Source of the DNA: Bacillota bacterium
GTDB lineage: Bacteria; Bacillota; DTU030; DUMP01
Direction of reading: 5' to 3'
DNA length: 11,893 bases
Assembly (NCBI GenBank): GCA_012735455.1
Contig: JAAYHG010000125.1
Location: 1-11,893, forward strand
A program made the translations under genes and the position numbers. Shown in pieces: positions 1 through 6,304 of this stretch. How positions within the stretch are numbered: position 1 is the first letter of the stretch; every line of letters starts with the position of its first letter. The notes under the pieces were generated by a model. The model was not told the origin of the DNA, searched no databases, and saw only the letters and a program-made list of their open reading frames with translations.

Positions 1-363
1 ACTTCCACTTTGTTTGCTACTGATCCAGAACTGTCGTTGGAACTTGTATCCGCTTGTGCCACGGCAGGTGTCAAGAATCCTCACCAGGGCGTTATCCTAT
101 CCGGTGATACGTTTATTGCTGAGCCTCAAATTCGTATGGAACTCTTTCACCGATTTAGTGCCGTGGCGGTAGAGATGGAAGGGGCAGCTATAGCACAAAC
201 CTGCTACCTCAACAGTATACCTTTTGCCCTCTTGCGTGCGGTCTCGGATTGTGCAAACGGCACGGCTCCAGATGACTTTCGTTCCTTTAGTAAGAAAGCC
301 GCCGAAACGGCGGCAGAGGTAATAGCTATCCTTTGTCGCAGGATGGCAAGTACTGGTCAGTGA
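1..363 (+). CDS. mtnN: 5'-methylthioadenosine/S-adenosylhomocysteine nucleosidase, C-terminal half (cut by window edge)
   Basis: The enzyme hydrolyses the glycosidic bond of methylthioadenosine and S-adenosylhomocysteine, releasing adenine, in cytoplasmic methionine salvage and the activated-methyl cycle. The frame is open from base 1, so the gene starts outside the window; about 120 residues of a family that is usually about 230 long are visible. Family signatures seen are SGDTFI, then VEMEGAAIAQ, which carries the ribose-binding/catalytic glutamate region, then LRAVSD, whose aspartate matches the catalytic acid that protonates adenine. The C-terminal helix is complete and the stop is TGA at 361. 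The stop codon overlaps that of the convergent minus-strand gene, leaving no room for a conventional terminator between them. The family call is secure; exact substrate preference cannot be read from this half. Confidence 0.92.
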   Translation, partial: TSTLFATDPELSLELVSACATAGVKNPHQGVILSGDTFIAEPQIRMELFHRFSAVAVEMEGAAIAQTCYLNSIPFALLRAVSDCANGTAPDDFRSFSKKAAETAAEVIAILCRRMASTGQ

Positions 364-830
364 GTTTCAACGTCCGTAGCTCCGTTTTCACGCAAGATTT
401 GCGCAGCTTTATCAATCCTATTGTCTTCGGCACGAACGGTAGCTAGGATCTTGCCCTCACGGACCTTACCTTCAAAGTAACGACCACGTTCCTGTGGAAT
501 ACCCCAGTCTATTAATCCACCAGCAATCCCTCCTGTGGCCGCACCAGACAAGAGCCCAGCAATCGGGCCAGCTGCAAAAAGTGGTCCAATCCCTGGGATT
601 GCAAGGGCTCCAGCACCAGCAGCAAGCCCGGCCAAGCCTCCCAAGACCCCTCCTGTGGTAACTCCTCCGCTGATGTTGTTACTTGCTCCCATTTGTGTGC
701 TTTCACCCTGTTTGTTCTCGCGGGCCAAAATAGAAATCTCATTGGTTCCAAAGCCAGAATTACGCAAAGCCTCTACTGCCCGCTGGGCTCCATCTTGGTT
801 CGAAAAAACACCGATAACAGTCTTGCTCAT
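357..830 (-). CDS. General-stress-type protein with glycine-zipper core (YflT/GSP17M-like N-terminus)
   Basis: The protein has 157 residues. The first 36 (MSKTVIGVFSNQDGAQRAVE and on) resemble the general stress protein 17M/YflT domain: a beta strand, then a helix around 'AQRAVEALRNSGF', then a strand 'EISILARE'. Residues 55-110 are a Gly/Ala-rich stretch with repeated GGxxGG and GxxxG spacing, typical of a glycine zipper that could insert in or lie on the membrane. Residues 115-157 form a second alpha/beta module ending 'AAQILRENGATDVE'. I chose the ATG at 830 over the in-frame ATG at 863 because AGGAGGG lies 7 bases upstream of it. Related proteins are linked to general stress responses in Bacillota, but the molecular function is unknown. 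I see no clear sigma-A or sigma-B promoter in the 140 bp upstream. Confidence 0.8.
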   Translation of the reverse strand: MSKTVIGVFSNQDGAQRAVEALRNSGFGTNEISILARENKQGESTQMGASNNISGGVTTGGVLGGLAGLAAGAGALAIPGIGPLFAAGPIAGLLSGAATGGIAGGLIDWGIPQERGRYFEGKVREGKILATVRAEDNRIDKAAQILRENGATDVETH

Positions 831-970
831 AGAGCACCCTCCTAAGAGCGAATTTGATTTCAACTCCCTCTTTTATTATTGCACTCTTTACAAGACCTAT
901 CCCCACCAGTTATTGGGTAAGTATATTCGGACCGAAAAAGGGGAAGGTTTAAACAAGCTGGGGGAATCTC

Positions 971-1225
971 ATGAACAAGAAGGAAACTTGGTTCAAAAAA
1001 CTACCGTTAGAAGAACAAACGGCTTTGCTTAAGGACTTTTTCACCAGCGGCGGCACACCACCTAACCCCGAAATCTCTAAACGGGCAGACCTGTTAGCCG
1101 TGCTCTTAGGGTATGCAGATGTCTCTGAAAGCGAGCTGAGAACATGGCAAAAGGAAACCTTTCCTGAGAAACAGGTTGCAACACAAGAACAAGATAATGA
1201 AGGTGGAAAAAGTCCAGAGATTTGA
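971..1225 (+). CDS. Hypothetical protein, 84 residues
   Basis: I do not recognise this protein. It starts at ATG 971 with GGGGG at 960-964 (6-base spacing). It is soluble, has no signal peptide, membrane segment or cysteine, and looks mostly helical: an amphipathic start (ETWFKKLPLEEQTALLKDFF), a short loop rich in Gly/Pro (SGGTPPNPE), a second helical part (RADLLAVLLGYADVSESELRTW) and a charged, probably disordered tail. The stop codon TGA at 1223 lies inside the -35 hexamer of the next gene's promoter and inside the loop of a 9-bp dyad. The start, ribosome site and lack of a competing frame make a real gene likely. It sits just upstream of a Fur-family regulator but has no shared-function signature. 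Confidence 0.6.
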   Translation: MNKKETWFKKLPLEEQTALLKDFFTSGGTPPNPEISKRADLLAVLLGYADVSESELRTWQKETFPEKQVATQEQDNEGGKSPEI

Positions 1226-1237
1226 CAGCTCTGGACT
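1211..1237. repeat. Perfect 9-bp dyad (9-9-9) over the -35 region of the Fur-family gene promoter
   Basis: AGTCCAGAG at 1211-1219 is the exact reverse complement of CTCTGGACT at 1229-1237, with a 9-base loop. The loop holds both the stop codon of the 84-residue gene and the TTGACA of the downstream promoter. There is no T-run after it, so it is not a typical intrinsic terminator. An operator for a dimeric regulator is one reading and an mRNA 3'-end hairpin is another. It does not match the known Fur, PerR or Zur consensus boxes. Confidence 0.6.
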
Positions 1238-1250
1238 AATGGCTTATACT
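1222..1250 (+). promoter_or_regulatory. Sigma-A promoter for the Fur-family regulator
   Basis: TTGACA at 1222-1227 matches the -35 consensus exactly. A 17-base spacer leads to TATACT at 1245-1250, which differs from the -10 consensus at one position. Transcription would start near 1257, about 25 bases before the GTG at 1283. Confidence 0.75.
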
Positions 1251-1282
1251 GAGAGTGCACATTGGTGAAAAAGGTGAATACT

Positions 1283-1756
1283 GTGAACCACTTGCAAGGC
1301 AATTTGCGCCAAAGGCTGGAAGAACAAGGCATCCGGCTTACGCGTCGTAGGAAAGCCATCCTAAAGGCCTTGGCTGACGAATCGGACAAACATTTAAGTG
1401 CCGAGGACCTATATCTCAAGGTTAAAGAGACCGAAGGGGACATTGGTCTAGCCACTGTGTATCGAACCTTAGATCTTTTTGTAACGGCTGGCATTATCCA
1501 CGCCGCGGACTTCGGTGATGGTTACAAAAGATTCGAAGTAGTTGCCGACCCGACCCCACACCACCATCATCACCTTTTATGCCTCTGCTGCGGTCGTATC
1601 ATAGAGTTTAGTCAAGACCTCTTAGAAAACTTGGAGGAGAAGGTAGCACTTAAGACCGGTTTTCAAATCGTTAACCATTCCTTGCGTTTTTATGGTTTCT
1701 GCACTGAATGCCAATGTAAGTTGACAGAGGAACAAGCCCCAAATCCTGCAAACTAA
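1283..1756 (+). CDS. Fur-family metal-responsive transcriptional regulator
   Basis: A cytoplasmic dimeric DNA-binding repressor of the Fur/Zur/PerR family. With the start chosen here it has 157 residues. The N-terminal winged helix shows RLTRRRKAILKAL (18-30), the KHLSAEDLY region (36-44) and the recognition helix GLATVYRTLDL (55-65). The dimerisation domain has the metal-site pattern FE at 84-85, five histidines at 93-97, C100xxC103 with an extra Cys at 102, E108, H132 and C140xxC143, so a structural zinc site is expected. Glutamates at 85 and 108, where PerR has aspartates, argue for Fur or Zur rather than PerR. In-frame TTG 1262 and GTG 1265 are possible starts but lie almost at the predicted transcription start. 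GTG 1283 has AAGGTG at 1271-1276 (6-base spacing) and is preferred. The metal specificity is undecided. Confidence 0.9.
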   Translation: MNHLQGNLRQRLEEQGIRLTRRRKAILKALADESDKHLSAEDLYLKVKETEGDIGLATVYRTLDLFVTAGIIHAADFGDGYKRFEVVADPTPHHHHHLLCLCCGRIIEFSQDLLENLEEKVALKTGFQIVNHSLRFYGFCTECQCKLTEEQAPNPAN

Positions 1757-1794
1757 GAAATTCCCTTTGGCTGGGCGGGTTGGAAAAATGGGAC

Positions 1795-1823
1795 TGGATA
1801 TTTGCTCATGTTTATTGTATAAT
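1795..1823 (+). promoter_or_regulatory. Sigma-A promoter of the tRNA-Arg gene
   Basis: A perfect -10 box TATAAT at 1818-1823 follows a 17-base spacer from TGGATA at 1795-1800, a 4/6 match to the -35 consensus. The predicted start near 1830 is just upstream of the tRNA at 1843. Confidence 0.7.
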
Positions 1824-1842
1824 GGGCTTGTTAACGATTCGT

Positions 1843-1917
1843 GCGCCTGTAGCTCAGTGGATAGAGCACCAGACTCCGGATCTGGGTGCGCAGGTTCGAT
1901 TCCTGCCAGGCGCACCA
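1843..1917 (+). tRNA. tRNA-Arg, anticodon CCG
   Basis: A full cloverleaf can be folded. The 7-bp acceptor stem GCGCCTG pairs with CAGGCGC. The D stem is GCTC/GAGC. The anticodon stem CCAGA/TCTGG encloses loop CTCCGGA, giving anticodon CCG, which reads the arginine codon CGG. The variable loop has 4 bases, and the T arm is GCAGG-TTCGATT-CCTGC. The discriminator is A and CCA is encoded at 1915-1917. The gene is a single-tRNA transcription unit with its own promoter and terminator. Confidence 0.97.
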
Positions 1918-1942
1918 ACTATGAGAATTTTGCCTAGCGAAC

Positions 1943-1974
1943 CCCTGTGACATTAAGCGTTACAGGGTTTTTTT
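1943..1974 (+). terminator. Rho-independent terminator after tRNA-Arg
   Basis: CCCTGTGAC (1943-1951) pairs with GTTACAGGG (1959-1967) over 9 bp with one G-U pair and a 7-base loop. Seven T residues (1968-1974) follow directly. It ends the tRNA transcript and isolates the pilus operon from upstream transcription. Confidence 0.9.
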
Positions 1975-2022
1975 AATTGCAAGTTTCGGTTGGGCACACT
2001 TCCACTTAAGTCTACCTAAACG

Positions 2023-2031
2023 TGGTATCTT
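2023..2031 (+). promoter_or_regulatory. Candidate extended -10 promoter element for the pilus operon (weak)
   Basis: The 132 bases between the tRNA terminator and pilB must hold the operon's main promoter if the terminator is efficient. The best match I see is TGGTATCTT, an extended -10 (TGn followed by a 4/6 match to TATAAT), with no good -35 box at 16-18 bases. It would give a leader of about 70 bases. A short GGATG/CATCC pairing (2043-2047 with 2068-2072) lies in that leader. I see no c-di-GMP riboswitch core. Confidence 0.25.
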
Positions 2032-2106
2032 TGTCCTACTAAGGATGGGCCAGGAGAAGGAATCTTCATCCCTATGGCGAAGAAATAAGAATGAGGTGGC
2101 TGCTAC

Positions 2107-3804
2107 ATGCAGACAAGACTAACCCCCTACTTTCGGTTTTCTCTCGGCAATACTCTGGTACAGCAAGGTCTGATAACTGAGGAACAACTTGGCCAAGCTT
2201 TGAAACAACAAAGGCAGAGTGGTGAACGAACTGAGCAAATATTAGTAAGTCTCGGCTTTGTCACTTCCGAACAAGTAACCTCTGTGCTCAACTCTACCCT
2301 GGGGACCCCTTATATCAGCTTGGCCGATTTTATACCGCAAGAGGAGGCTTTGGCCAGTGTCCCAGGCACGTTGGCTCGCCGGCACAATGTTCTACCTATT
2401 AGGGTAGACAGGAACAATCTACTAGTAGCCATGAGCAACCCACTAAACGTACTAGCCATCGATGAAGTCCGCTTGGCATCCGGTTACGATGTGCGGGTTG
2501 TTGTGGCTACCGAGGAAGAGATCGCACCAGAGATTAGACACTACTACGGCGCCTGGGAAGAAACAAGTCACAAGGCGCAGCGGTTGGCACCGGAGAATAC
2601 TGCGGAGTCGAGGTTCCAGAGCGCCAAAGCAGATAATCCGCCGTACCCAGGACTGGTCATTGAGCTTGTAGATTCACTCTTTGCTCAAGCCATTGCCGCG
2701 CGAGCGAGCGATATTCATATCGAGCCTTTGGAAAATGAAGTACAGGTGCGTTTCCGTATTGATGGGGTGCTGCAGCGAGTAAATAGTTTACGAAGCTCTT
2801 TGTTAGAACCTATCATATCCCGTGTTAAGGTCCTGGCCAACATGGACATAGCCGAACACAGGGTACCGCAAGACGGTCACCTTGAGCTGAAACTATCAGG
2901 GCACGACGTAGACGTGCGGATTTCCACTTTACCCACCATTAATGGTGAAAAAATGGTATTGCGCCTTTTGGACAAATCTACCCGTATAGACCGCATTGAG
3001 AAACTCGGGTTTTCTATCTCTACCATAGAACTTTTTCGCCGTCTTATCTCCCGCCCCTATGGCATGATATTGGTGACGGGGCCTACCGGTTGTGGCAAGA
3101 CCACGACCCTGTATGCAGCCTTAGGGTACCTCAATACGCCCCAACAGAATATCATTACAGTAGAAGATCCAATTGAGTACCAAATCCCCGGAGTTAATCA
3201 AGTACAAGTGAATCCCAAAGCTGGTATTACCTTTGCGAGTGGTCTAAGAGCAATTCTGCGGCAGGACCCAAACATAATCATGGTAGGGGAAATACGTGAT
3301 CGAGAGACAGCGGATATTGCCATTCGTTCAGCCCTTACTGGACACCTGGTGTTTTCCACTCTGCACACGAACGATGCTGCTGGAGCCATTACACGCCTTC
3401 TAGATATGCACATTGAACCCTATCTCTTAGCCTCTGCACTCTCTGGCGTAGTTGCACAGCGGCTAGTCCGGACTATTTGTCCGCACTGTGCCGAAGAATA
3501 CCTGCCTGATCCTGATGAATGGGAGGCGCTGAACCTAAAGAGTGAAATGCCATGCCAACCCCTGCGCCGCGGACGCGGTTGCCCGGACTGTCGCTACACA
3601 GGTTACCTGGGCAGAACGGCCATCTCCGAAAGCATGGAGGTCACTCCTGAATTACATAAGCTCATACTTACCAAAAGGCCAGCAGAGGAAATAAGGCAGC
3701 TTGCCGTTAAACAAGGGATGACAACACTTTTCGTCGACGCTGTAAACAAATTATTGGCAGGCCAAACCACAGTAGCTGAGATACTGCGTGCAACTGCCAG
3801 CTAA
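2107..3804 (+). CDS. pilB: Type IV pilus extension ATPase PilB (GspE/PulE family) with N-terminal MshEN-like domain
   Basis: This hexameric cytoplasmic motor powers pilin polymerisation at the inner face of the membrane. It has 565 residues, the usual size. Residues 12-69 form a two-motif MshEN-like region (LGNTLVQQGLITEEQLGQAL, then ILVSLGFVTSEQV and LGTPY). MshEN domains bind c-di-GMP in some PilB/MshE proteins; here the first motif has Ser12 where an Arg is usual. The ATPase core has Walker A GPTGCGKT (325-332), the Asp box VEDPIEY (352-358), Walker B IIMVGE with E395, and the His box GHLVFSTLHTND (412-423). The family's zinc tetracysteine site is C458/C461 and C492/C495. ATG 2107 has GAGGTGG at 2093-2099. 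All catalytic residues are present, so it should be active. It is the first gene of the pilus cluster, with pilC following 76 bp later. Confidence 0.97.
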   Translation: MQTRLTPYFRFSLGNTLVQQGLITEEQLGQALKQQRQSGERTEQILVSLGFVTSEQVTSVLNSTLGTPYISLADFIPQEEALASVPGTLARRHNVLPIRVDRNNLLVAMSNPLNVLAIDEVRLASGYDVRVVVATEEEIAPEIRHYYGAWEETSHKAQRLAPENTAESRFQSAKADNPPYPGLVIELVDSLFAQAIAARASDIHIEPLENEVQVRFRIDGVLQRVNSLRSSLLEPIISRVKVLANMDIAEHRVPQDGHLELKLSGHDVDVRISTLPTINGEKMVLRLLDKSTRIDRIEKLGFSISTIELFRRLISRPYGMILVTGPTGCGKTTTLYAALGYLNTPQQNIITVEDPIEYQIPGVNQVQVNPKAGITFASGLRAILRQDPNIIMVGEIRDRETADIAIRSALTGHLVFSTLHTNDAAGAITRLLDMHIEPYLLASALSGVVAQRLVRTICPHCAEEYLPDPDEWEALNLKSEMPCQPLRRGRGCPDCRYTGYLGRTAISESMEVTPELHKLILTKRPAEEIRQLAVKQGMTTLFVDAVNKLLAGQTTVAEILRATAS

Positions 3805-3839
3805 AAAACGATGAGAACCATAGCCCTTCGACCTTAGTT

Positions 3840-3851
3840 CCCTTTAAAGGG
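3840..3851. repeat. 12-bp palindrome between pilB and pilC
   Basis: CCCTTTAAAGGG is a perfect palindrome in the 76-bp pilB-pilC gap. It lies upstream of the pilC ribosome site AAGGAG (3867-3872). A related imperfect copy (TTCCATTTAAAGGAGA, 5535-5550) spans the ribosome site of pilD. No T-run follows, so it is not a clear terminator. Its function is unknown. Confidence 0.4.
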
Positions 3852-3880
3852 GATAAGCCCTATGTTAAGGAGACTGCCGA

Positions 3881-5095
3881 ATGTACCTGCGGTACCAAGC
3901 CTATACACCTCAAGGTGATCTGATCCAAGGCACTCTTTCAGCTTCATCAACGCCCGAAGCAATTGCTGCCTTACACAAGCAGGGTCTCTACATTGTCCAC
4001 CTGACCGAACCGCAAGAAGACTGCAACTACATATTCAAACTTGCACGCTTTACCAGCAGTAAACGACGCTTGCCCCTTAAAGCCGTGGTTATATTTCTGC
4101 GCCAGCTCAGCTCCTTGATCCGGGCAGGATTACCGCTGTTGGATTGCCTTGAAGTCTTAGAACAAGAGGCATTCTACCCTGCCTTGAGCCGTGTATGTGC
4201 ACGTGTGCGCGAAGGCCTAATTCGAGGTCATTCCTTAAGTGGTGCTTTAGAGTCCCAAGGAATTGTATTCCCTCCATTAGTAGTTCCTATGACTCGGGCA
4301 GCAGAAGCAACAGGTAAGCTGGCTGAGGTCTACAAGCACTTAGCTGTGGCCTACGAGAGGGAATTGAAGCTGCGCGAGAGGCTCTGGACCGCAGCTGCTT
4401 ATCCATTCGTTGTGCTTGCCCTGGCTTTGGTTGTATGCATAGTCATGGTGAAGTTTGTCTTGCCACAGTTCCTGACCCTCGTCACGGGAAGTGATATCCC
4501 TCTTCCCAGGGCAACTAGTTTGTTGCTGGCTTTCGCTGAGACCAAGACCCTGTTCACAGTCTTATTCGCCCTACTGTTCCTTCTAGTCGCCTTTGCTCTC
4601 TTGACCAATACTCCGCGCGGTGCCTACTACAAAGATTTTTTGCTTTTGCAACTACCCATTGTTGGCTCTTTGTTGAGTCGAATGCATCTGGCCCGACTTT
4701 GTCGCGGACTCAGTTTGTGTCTTACCAACGGTATTGCCTTGGCACCAGCCCTGGATATTGTTAAGGGCACAGCCGCGAATCGATTCTTACAGGATCAACT
4801 GGAAATAGTAAAGCGGGGACTGCAGTCCGGGCAACGCTTGGCCGACCTATTGGCACATAACACAGTTTTTCCAGGCCTCGTAGTACAAATGGCACGGATA
4901 GGCGAAGAATCAGGTAGTCTGAAAGATATGCTGCTAGAGGTGGCCAACTTTTACGACCAAGAGGTTGAAAACTCCATTGTACTGCTTAGCGCACTGGCAG
5001 AACCTACACTAATTATCCTGGTGGGTGGAGTCGTTGGTTTCGTTGTGCTAGCACTGGCTTTGCCCCTCATAACCATGTCCAGTATGGTCATGTAG
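3881..5095 (+). CDS. pilC: Type IV pilus inner-membrane platform protein PilC (GspF family)
   Basis: PilC is the polytopic platform that couples rotation of the PilB motor to insertion of pilins at the fibre base. At 404 residues it has normal length. An N-terminal stretch (MYLRYQAYTPQGDLIQGTL, to about 65) matches the usual PilC lead-in, followed by two homologous T2SSF domains. The first, at about 70-190, contains FLRQLSSLIRAGLPLLDCLE. The second, at about 265-385, contains MHLARLCRGLSLCLTNGIAL and MARIGEESGSLKDML. Membrane segments are at about 168-197, 223-243 and 366-400. ATG 3881 has AAGGAG with 8-base spacing. In many related operons pilT lies between pilB and pilC; here it is absent. 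Confidence 0.96.
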   Translation: MYLRYQAYTPQGDLIQGTLSASSTPEAIAALHKQGLYIVHLTEPQEDCNYIFKLARFTSSKRRLPLKAVVIFLRQLSSLIRAGLPLLDCLEVLEQEAFYPALSRVCARVREGLIRGHSLSGALESQGIVFPPLVVPMTRAAEATGKLAEVYKHLAVAYERELKLRERLWTAAAYPFVVLALALVVCIVMVKFVLPQFLTLVTGSDIPLPRATSLLLAFAETKTLFTVLFALLFLLVAFALLTNTPRGAYYKDFLLLQLPIVGSLLSRMHLARLCRGLSLCLTNGIALAPALDIVKGTAANRFLQDQLEIVKRGLQSGQRLADLLAHNTVFPGLVVQMARIGEESGSLKDMLLEVANFYDQEVENSIVLLSALAEPTLIILVGGVVGFVVLALALPLITMSSMVM

Positions 5096-5136
5096 TGATG
5101 ACATTTCGGCCGTGAAAGCTGCAGGAGGGATACGTA

Positions 5137-5529
5137 GTGCGATGCTTGAACCGCCCTGATGCGGGTTTCACCCTGATAGAACTTCTGATAGCCATTGTCA
5201 TTATCGGCGTAATTGCCGGAATCGCACTGCCGCGAGTAGCCATAGGCAACATCGACAAGGCTAGGGCAGAGGCCTGTAAGGCCAACCTAAAGCAGTTGGA
5301 AACCGCCCTAGATGCCTATTTCCTGATCCATGGACACTACCCAGCAGGGCAAGACAACTCCTTGGGAACTTTGGAAGGTATCAAAGCCATTCCTCACTGC
5401 CCATTAGGTGCAGAACCATATGTCTATACTACTCAGAAGGAGAACCAGGACTACGAGCTTAGGTGTCCCCACACTGAACACGGCTTTAAAGTCAGCAGCA
5501 CTGAGGAGGATTTCTCTCAAAGAGATTAA
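5137..5529 (+). CDS. pilA: Type IV prepilin, probable major pilin (PilA-like)
   Basis: A 130-residue class III signal protein. A 10-residue leader ends in Gly10, and PilD would cut before Phe11 (DAG/FTLIELLIAIVIIGVIAGIALP). Glu15 is the conserved mature Glu5. The hydrophobic helix runs to about residue 35 and continues as an amphipathic helix (ARAEACKANLKQLETALDAY). The small C-terminal head has Cys at 85-90 and near 109, with the local pattern HCPLG...YELRCPHTEHGF, suggesting a disulphide-closed loop. The GTG start at 5137 has GGAGGG 7 bases upstream; the nearby ATG at 5142 is out of frame. It is the best major-pilin candidate because it is a single, small, canonical prepilin placed between pilC and pilD. 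A GspG-like pseudopilin is the alternative. Confidence 0.9.
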   Translation: MRCLNRPDAGFTLIELLIAIVIIGVIAGIALPRVAIGNIDKARAEACKANLKQLETALDAYFLIHGHYPAGQDNSLGTLEGIKAIPHCPLGAEPYVYTTQKENQDYELRCPHTEHGFKVSSTEEDFSQRD

Positions 5530-5558
5530 ACATATTCCATTTAAAGGAGAACGTTCGC

Positions 5559-6302
5559 GTGTTGCTTCAGCTGTCGCTCTTGTTCGTGCTGGGCCTCCTG
5601 GTGGGGAGTTTCTTAAACGTTGTCGCCTACCGTCTTCCCAAAGGAGAATCGCTAGTTTTCCCCGGTTCCAACTGTCGTGATTGTAGCCACGCGCTAGGTC
5701 CCTTGGACCTCATCCCGGTACTAAGCTTCCTCTTGCTGTACGGGCGGTGTCGTTACTGCCGAGCCCCAATTCCTTGGCGGTATCCAATTACAGAAATTGT
5801 GACAGGGGTATATTTTTTTCTGGCTGGACTCACATGGGGCTTCAAGCCTATACTCGTGCGGCAGCTGGTATGTGGCACGATACTCATTCTTGCTGCCCAG
5901 GTTGACCTAGCTACCCTGACCATACCAGACCCGCTCACTCTGGGAGGTAGTGTACTGGCGCTATTTCTTCCACCCGGACCACATTGGGTCTATTTGCTTG
6001 GTGGAGTAACTAATTTCCTACTGCTTTCTTGCCTTACTTGGGCCAGCCATGGCGGTATTGGGCAAGGGGACATTAAGCTCTCGCTTGCCCTGGGGCTGTT
6101 CTTAGGCTGGCCATTTTCCCTGGTGGCTCTCATTCTTGCCTTTTTCTTTGGAGCTAGTGTGGGAATCGTGCTGCTCCTCGCAAGGCTAAAGAGAAGAAAC
6201 GATGTCGTGGCGTTCGGCCCCTTCTTAGCGCTGGGGGGAATCATCGCTGGCCTTTGGGGACGGGATCTCCTAGAGCTGTACCTAACAACTTTCTGGAGGT
6301 AA
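5559..6302 (+). CDS. pilD: Prepilin peptidase / N-methyltransferase PilD
   Basis: This bifunctional membrane aspartic protease cuts prepilin leaders after Gly(-1) and methylates the new N-terminus. It has 247 residues. The N-terminal methylase part has GSFLNVVAYRLPKGES and two CxxC pairs, C39/C42 and C64/C67, typical of the zinc-binding cytoplasmic loop. The A24-type peptidase part has catalytic Asp116 (VDLATLTIPD) and Asp171 in the GxGDxK motif (GQGDIK, 168-173). Several membrane helices fill the rest. The GTG start at 5559 has AAAGGAG at 5543-5549. The stop TAA lies inside the ribosome binding site of the next gene, so translation is probably coupled. It should process every prepilin encoded around it. 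Confidence 0.96.
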   Translation: MLLQLSLLFVLGLLVGSFLNVVAYRLPKGESLVFPGSNCRDCSHALGPLDLIPVLSFLLLYGRCRYCRAPIPWRYPITEIVTGVYFFLAGLTWGFKPILVRQLVCGTILILAAQVDLATLTIPDPLTLGGSVLALFLPPGPHWVYLLGGVTNFLLLSCLTWASHGGIGQGDIKLSLALGLFLGWPFSLVALILAFFFGASVGIVLLLARLKRRNDVVAFGPFLALGGIIAGLWGRDLLELYLTTFWR

Positions 6303-6304
6303 CC

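Noticed and set aside
535..1032. Long plus-strand ORF opposite the stress-protein gene
   Set aside because: It is the mirror of the Gly-rich minus-strand gene (Pro/Ala-rich shadow) and runs through the intergenic region without a ribosome site or known domain.
1211..1237. Dyad as an intrinsic terminator of the 84-residue gene
   Set aside because: No T-run follows the stem, and the loop holds a strong promoter element.
949..1494. Minus-strand ORF of 181 codons across the 84-residue gene and the Fur-family gene
   Set aside because: It covers two well-supported plus-strand genes and their promoter; composition is Ser/Arg/Cys-rich, as in shadow frames.
1843..1917. tRNA-Arg as an integration site of a mobile element
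   Set aside because: No integrase gene and no repeat of the tRNA 3' end is seen in the window.
1988..2010. Sigma-54-type promoter around TTGGGCAC upstream of pilB
   Set aside because: The -24 GG is present but no GC lies at the required -12 distance.
2074..2088. Four-codon ORF (ATG to TAA) in the pilB leader as a leader peptide
   Set aside because: The nearest AGGAG is about 18 bases upstream, too far, and there is no attenuator-like structure.
1975..2106. Possible c-di-GMP riboswitch before pilB
   Set aside because: The conserved GEMM core and receptor elements are not present; only a short GGATG/CATCC pairing is seen.
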